DNA from: CAZXIY01 sp964640935
GTDB lineage: Archaea; Thermoplasmatota; Thermoplasmata; Methanomassiliicoccales; Methanomethylophilaceae
NCBI GenBank assembly: GCA_964640935.1
Contig: CAZXIY010000048.1
Coordinates: forward strand, 1-9,566
DNA: 9,566 nucleotides
Direction: 5' to 3'
Shown here: positions 6,330 to 9,566 of the stretch, piece by piece
Layout: each line of letters starts with the position of its first letter
How positions within the stretch are numbered: position 1 is the first letter of the stretch
The notes under the pieces: generated by a model
What the model saw: only the letters and a program-made list of their open reading frames with translations
Database searches by the model: none
What the model was told of the DNA's origin: nothing
Position numbers and translations under genes: made by a program

Positions 6330-7546
6330 AAGAAGTCGTCGCGTTTCGTGCCGTCCCCGATGTCAGCCATCTTCCTGCCTACGAGGAACACCGCGGCATA
6401 CTCCGGGACCTCCGTGGTGCCGCTGAGCCTGAGATCCTCGCCTTTGATGGTCAGCGAATAATCCTTGCGCATGGTGACTGTGACAGGTTCGTCTGAATAT
6501 TCGTTCGGGACGGCGTCTGTGAGGGGATCGAAACCGTTCAGCTGATCCCTGGTGAGCGGCATCACACGCAGCCCCGTCTTTCCATGGACCGATCCGGGAA
6601 GACGTATCAGTCTCTTTATGTCGGCAGTGACAGGTTCGTCGATCTCGCTTGAAAGACGCGATGCGACATCCCCGGCCATGATCTTCATCAGGAATTCCTG
6701 CGTTCCCTTCTTCAGAGTACCCATCTTGTTGTTCTGGAATATGAGATCCCTGGAGATCTTCAGGTCGCTGCGGTATCCGTCAATGGATTTGTACGGGGTC
6801 TCTTTGATGGACGGATAGAGTTTTTTGAGATCCTTTCCATCCATGACACAGACGTTCTCGACCGTCTCTTTGAGACCGTTCCTCATGCGCAGTTTCCATC
6901 CGCCGGAATCCTCGGAAGGTATGGTCCTGTTCCTGGAAACGTTCGCACGCTCCTGTCCGTTGATCGTTGCAACGGAGGTGACCGCTTTGGCATAGGGAAA
7001 TACCCAGTCGATGTCCAGACCGGTCGATGTGACGTAGTCGACGATCTCCCTTCTCTCGTGGGATCCGAGACCCAGGACGTCATTCGCTTCGATATGGGCA
7101 TGGTATCCTCTTCCGCCAGAGAACACTATGCTCACCTGGTCGTCGGAGAAACCGAGATCTCCGAGAAGGAAGGAATCGACAAGGTTGATCATCTCTTTCT
7201 TGATCTGAGCCAACATCTCCGAATAACTCATCTTGTCGGCCCCGACCAGGTGGTCTGCGTCCAGATCGAATATGAGATCCGCCCCCAGCCACGTCTTCTC
7301 TTCCATGGTCGGAGCGTCCGGTTTGCGGTAATATGCTGTGGAATAGTAGCTGTGCGACGGGACCTGGGCGATCATGAATCTCTGAAGGTCGGTAGCCTTA
7401 GCGAATGCCATGTGCCTCTGCATGAAGTTCTTGTCGAAGAACATGAATCCGAATTCTCTTCTGCCGAATCTCTCCGGCATCTCTATGGAATTCCCTTTGT
7501 AGTACTTCCTGAACGATTTGAGGAGGAAACGGGAGTTCGGGTCCAT
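6326..7546 (-). CDS. priS: DNA primase small (catalytic) subunit PriS
   Basis: PriS is the catalytic subunit of the archaeal PriS-PriL primase, which starts DNA strands at the replication fork. It has 406 aa. The active-site aspartates are D94 and D96 (IFDLDAD) and probably D309 (VTADIKRLIRLPG). The nucleotide-binding motif SGGRGYHAH is at 143-151, and the RLPGSVHGKTGL segment is at 315-326. There is only one cysteine (C233), so the zinc knuckle seen between the aspartates and the SGGRG motif in Pyrococcus PriS is missing; methanogen-type PriS proteins often look like this. ATG 7546 is the only usable start, since an in-frame stop lies about 30 bp upstream. There is no close Shine-Dalgarno (GGTG is 10 nt away), and the TATA element sits about 27 bp from the ATG, so the mRNA may be leaderless. 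The TAG stop overlaps the radical SAM stop by 4 bp. priL is not in the window. Confidence 0.95.
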   Translation of the reverse strand: MDPNSRFLLKSFRKYYKGNSIEMPERFGRREFGFMFFDKNFMQRHMAFAKATDLQRFMIAQVPSHSYYSTAYYRKPDAPTMEEKTWLGADLIFDLDADHLVGADKMSYSEMLAQIKKEMINLVDSFLLGDLGFSDDQVSIVFSGGRGYHAHIEANDVLGLGSHERREIVDYVTSTGLDIDWVFPYAKAVTSVATINGQERANVSRNRTIPSEDSGGWKLRMRNGLKETVENVCVMDGKDLKKLYPSIKETPYKSIDGYRSDLKISRDLIFQNNKMGTLKKGTQEFLMKIMAGDVASRLSSEIDEPVTADIKRLIRLPGSVHGKTGLRVMPLTRDQLNGFDPLTDAVPNEYSDEPVTVTMRKDYSLTIKGEDLRLSGTTEVPEYAAVFLVGRKMADIGDGTKRDDFF

Positions 7547-7567
7547 GATGCTCGAACACCGAGCAAC

Positions 7568-7577
7568 GTATAATTAC
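7568..7577. promoter_or_regulatory. Shared bidirectional TATA element of priS and the hydrolase gene
   Basis: GTATAATTAC contains the palindrome TAATTA (7571-7576). Read rightwards it gives TATAATTA, and read leftwards TAATTATA. Its centre is about 27 bp from the A of the hydrolase ATG (7600) and about 27 bp from the A of the priS ATG (7546). That is the canonical TATA-to-start distance in archaea, which suggests that one element drives both genes with leaderless or nearly leaderless transcripts. Neither gene has a strong ribosome binding site. Confidence 0.6.
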
Positions 7578-7599
7578 CTTGTTCACGCTGGTACGTTCG

Positions 7600-8436
7600 A
7601 TGGAAGTACCGGCATACGACAATCATCTGCATCTTTCTCCAGGAGGGAGGAATATCGATGCTCTGAAACAGTACGAATCTGAGGGTGGGACAGGTCTTAC
7701 GCTGGTCACCCTGCCGTATGCGGAAGTGCGCATATGCGAAGGGACGGATTTCATGCGTTCCTACGATATCACGCTGTCCTTCGCGGAACGGGCAAGGAAC
7801 GAGACCGGTCTCAAAGTGAACGTGGCCGTCGGCCCGTATCCTATACTCTTGATGTCCCTGGCCGGCGAATACGGTCTCGATAGGGCAGAGTCCATTATGA
7901 TGAAGGGGATGGAAGACGCCGCGGGTCTTGTGGCCGAGGGGAAGGCGAACGCGATAGGCGAGATCGGCAGGCCGCACTTTCCCGTCGATGATGAGAAGAT
8001 CATGGCCGCATCCAACAGGGTACTGCTCAGAGGGATGGAACTGGCACATGAGAACGACTGCCCCGTGATCATCCATTGCGAGACCGAACCCGGGACGGAC
8101 AAGAGCCTTGCCGATATGGCCTCGGAGGCCGGGCTGGACGTTGGAAAGGTCATAAAGCACTCCTCTCCGCCGTGGGTGACGCCGGACGAGACGCACGGCG
8201 TCATGCCGTCGATACCCGCTTCGAAGAGCAACATCCGCACGGCGCTGTCCAAGAGCGACAGGTTCATGATGGAGACCGATTACATCGACGATCCTGAGAA
8301 GCCCGGAGCGATAATGTCCGTGAACACCGTTCCTAAACGTGTCAGGGGGATGTTCCTGTCCGGAGAGGTCGGGGAAGAGACCATATTCCGCATCTGCCGC
8401 GATATACCAGATTCTCTGTACGAACGCCGCAGATAA
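7600..8436 (+). CDS. TatD-related metal-dependent hydrolase (urease/amidohydrolase superfamily)
   Basis: This 278-aa TIM-barrel metal hydrolase resembles the archaeal TatD-like group of uncharacterised proteins. The metal ligands are complete: H9 and H11 (YDNHLHL), E121 (GEIGRPH), H159 (VIIHCET), H187 (VIKHSSP) and D227 (METDYIDDP). The conserved tail segment with IDDPEKPGA and NTVPKR is also typical of this group. The substrate is not known; TatD itself is a DNase, but that activity cannot be assumed. The ATG at 7600 is chosen over an upstream TTG at 7579 because the protein then begins just before the first metal motif and lies about 27 bp from the TATA element. The gene is divergent from priS on a shared promoter, and 30 bp precede the downstream MBL-fold gene, which may be co-transcribed. 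Confidence 0.85.
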   Translation: MEVPAYDNHLHLSPGGRNIDALKQYESEGGTGLTLVTLPYAEVRICEGTDFMRSYDITLSFAERARNETGLKVNVAVGPYPILLMSLAGEYGLDRAESIMMKGMEDAAGLVAEGKANAIGEIGRPHFPVDDEKIMAASNRVLLRGMELAHENDCPVIIHCETEPGTDKSLADMASEAGLDVGKVIKHSSPPWVTPDETHGVMPSIPASKSNIRTALSKSDRFMMETDYIDDPEKPGAIMSVNTVPKRVRGMFLSGEVGEETIFRICRDIPDSLYERRR

Positions 8437-8466
8437 TGTTTTTCTATGAAACGCCGATGACGTTCC

Positions 8467-9210
8467 ATGAAGGCCAAAGTGCTCAGTGTTTATGATGAAG
8501 GCGCTCTTGAAGATACGTCGTTGATCGGAGCCAAAGGCCTATCGATGCTCGTGGAGGTCGACGGTCAGCGCACCCTTTTCGACACCGGCATGCGCGGAAG
8601 ATATCTCCTTCACAACATGGGCCATCTCAATATCGAACCGGATTCCATAGACCGTGTGGTACTGTCACATATACACAAAGGGAATGTCGGCGGGCTTTCC
8701 AAGCTCATCGAAGCGAGGACCAAGCCCCTCGATGTCTATGCCAACGGACAATTCGCGGAACTGAAGAAGGCGTTCGGGAAACCGTTCATCAGCGAAGAGG
8801 ATTCGGCAAAGATGGTCTTACATACGATCGAAGGAGAGACAGATCTCAGCGAGCATCTCTTCATCGAAGGTACGTTCGGAGAATGCGAGGAATCATTCCT
8901 GGTCATAAAGACGAGGAAAGGCCCCGCGATACTTTCCTCATGCTATCACAATGGGACGTCCGAGGTCCTGTCCGCCGTCAAGGCCAGGACCGGATCGAAT
9001 CCGGCGTACCTGTTCGGCGGCATACATCTTCTGAAGACCAAGCAGAAATTCGTGGATCCGACCGCGGAGATATTTAAAGAATTCGGCTCGCCGCAGATGT
9101 ACATGAATCACTGCGCCGGACCGCTCGGCATAACCTTCCTCAGGGTCCATTTCGGGCTCGACGGAGTGAAGGATTTCTACGTCGGGACAGAGGTCCAGCT
9201 GGATGTTTGA
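8467..9210 (+). CDS. Metallo-beta-lactamase-fold protein with altered metal motif
   Basis: This 247-aa protein has the MBL-fold layout of the group around MJ0301, the dihydropterin-ribofuranosylaminobenzene phosphate synthase of methanopterin synthesis. It opens with a GLSMLVE strand, then TLFDTG (37-41), the metal loop LSHIHKGNVGGL (66-77), SSCYH (157-161), GGIH (184-187) and NHCAG (214-218). The usual HxHxDH motif is H68-I-H70-K-G72-N73 here, so the Asp and third His of metal site 2 are replaced by Gly and Asn. H161, H187 and H215 remain. It could bind a single metal, use other ligands, or be a non-catalytic paralogue. ATG 8467 has no strong ribosome binding site. A T-rich stretch (8439-8443), about 25 bp upstream of the ATG, could be a weak promoter or end the previous gene. 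The exact function is unknown. Confidence 0.8.
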   Translation: MKAKVLSVYDEGALEDTSLIGAKGLSMLVEVDGQRTLFDTGMRGRYLLHNMGHLNIEPDSIDRVVLSHIHKGNVGGLSKLIEARTKPLDVYANGQFAELKKAFGKPFISEEDSAKMVLHTIEGETDLSEHLFIEGTFGECEESFLVIKTRKGPAILSSCYHNGTSEVLSAVKARTGSNPAYLFGGIHLLKTKQKFVDPTAEIFKEFGSPQMYMNHCAGPLGITFLRVHFGLDGVKDFYVGTEVQLDV

Positions 9211-9232
9211 TCTTACGGACATTCCGAACACG

Positions 9233-9242
9233 TATTAAAATA
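9233..9242 (+). promoter_or_regulatory. Candidate TATA box of the htpX-like gene
   Basis: TATTAAAATA is centred at about 9237, predicting transcription near 9263. That leaves a leader of about 14 nt beginning just before the AGGTGG ribosome binding site (9267-9272). The element lies within GTATT-AA-AATAC (9232-9243), which has matching 5-bp arms. Confidence 0.5.
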
Positions 9243-9249
9243 CAAAAAA

Positions 9250-9267
9250 GGTTTAAACCATAAACCA
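9250..9267. repeat. Palindrome plus tandem 7-mer before htpX (possible operator)
   Basis: GGTTTAAACC (9250-9259) is a perfect 10-bp palindrome. The heptamer TAAACCA occurs twice in tandem (9254-9260 and 9261-9267), the first copy overlapping the palindrome. These lie between the predicted TATA box and the ribosome binding site, across the predicted transcription start, where a repressor would block transcription. The regulatory role is inferred from position alone. Confidence 0.35.
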
Positions 9268-9276
9268 GGTGGTAAA

Positions 9277-9566
9277 ATGAACGGCGGTTGGAGATTCAGG
9301 ACTGCTTTGATGTTCATCGTCATGTCGATGATACTGATGGCTCTCGGAGCGTTGATCAGCTTCGCTCTCGGAAGCCGTTGGATATACGGCGCGGGCATAA
9401 TGCTCGTCATATCGCTGATATTCTGTTTCATATCGTACTTCAAGTCCAAAGAGATGGCCCTGAGGGCGAACGGAGCAAGGATAGTCACGGAAGCGGAATA
9501 TCCGCGCCTATTCAAGATCGTCAGAGAGGTCGCCAACGATGCCGGACTGCCAATGCCGGAGGTCGG
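9277..9566 (+). CDS. htpX: HtpX-like M48 membrane metalloprotease, 3' partial
   Basis: HtpX is a zinc-dependent membrane protease that degrades damaged or misfolded membrane proteins. The visible 96 codons run open to the right edge. They encode two hydrophobic membrane segments (about 8-31 and 35-55), followed by the start of the cytosolic domain with ANGARIVTEAEYPRL (64-78) and IVREVANDAGLPMPEV (81-96), both typical of HtpX just before the catalytic domain. The zinc motif HEXXH lies beyond the window. The ATG at 9277 is supported by a strong AGGTGG ribosome binding site 4 nt upstream. The 66-bp gap to the previous gene carries its own TATA box and repeats, so it is probably transcribed separately. 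The family assignment is strong even though most of the gene is missing. Confidence 0.85.
   Translation, partial: MNGGWRFRTALMFIVMSMILMALGALISFALGSRWIYGAGIMLVISLIFCFISYFKSKEMALRANGARIVTEAEYPRLFKIVREVANDAGLPMPEV

Noticed and set aside
7483..8196. 237-codon minus-strand frame covering the hydrolase gene and the priS promoter
   Set aside because: It contradicts two well-supported genes and would cross the divergent promoter. The translation shows no known motif.
1..9566. CRISPR array, tRNA or rRNA genes, insertion sequences, phage or defence genes
   Set aside because: Gaps between genes are all under 100 bp and no spaced repeats, cloverleaf sequences, transposase motifs or terminal inverted repeats were seen.

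Overview
This window is a stretch of an archaeal chromosome made almost entirely of core and house-keeping genes. The archaeal assignment is secure. It rests on the tRNA-Ile2 agmatidine synthetase TiaS, archaeal primase small subunit PriS, ribosomal protein L18Ae/LX, prefoldin alpha, FtsY in the typical LX-pfdA-ftsY order, and archaeal TATA-type promoters with GGTG/GAGG-type ribosome binding sites. The base composition (G+C somewhat above half, judged by eye) and the style of the proteins suggest a methanogen-related euryarchaeon, perhaps Thermoplasmatota/Methanomassiliicoccales. That narrower placement is inference only.

Layout, left to right: (1) tiaS, cut at its 5' end by the window edge. 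(2) A complete PhaA-type thiolase with its own TATA box, followed by a perfect 12-bp hairpin with a T-rich tail. (3) An M20-family metallohydrolase, convergent with (4) ftsY, the two stop codons sharing 4 bp. (5) Reading leftwards, an operon rpl18a-pfdA-ftsY whose genes overlap or nearly touch. (6) A divergent radical SAM gene of the biotin-synthase-like archaeal type, convergent with (7) priS, again with a 4-bp stop overlap. (8) A TatD/urease-superfamily hydrolase divergent from priS, with one TATA element about 27 bp from both start codons, followed by (9) a metallo-beta-lactamase-fold protein whose metal motif is degenerate. (10) The first 96 codons of an HtpX-like M48 membrane protease, cut by the right edge, preceded by a small palindrome and a tandem repeat.

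Functional themes are tRNA decoding, acetoacetyl-CoA formation, translation, protein folding and membrane targeting, replication priming and membrane protein quality control. I see no defence island, CRISPR array, insertion sequence, tRNA, rRNA or prophage. No gap between genes exceeds 100 bp.

I do not see a clear undescribed multi-gene system. The best leads are the symmetric priS/hydrolase promoter, the radical SAM protein with a terminal Cys-Cys-Cys (a possible archaeal lipoate-type synthase relative), the metal-site-degenerate MBL protein, and the inverted repeats before the M20 and htpX genes.
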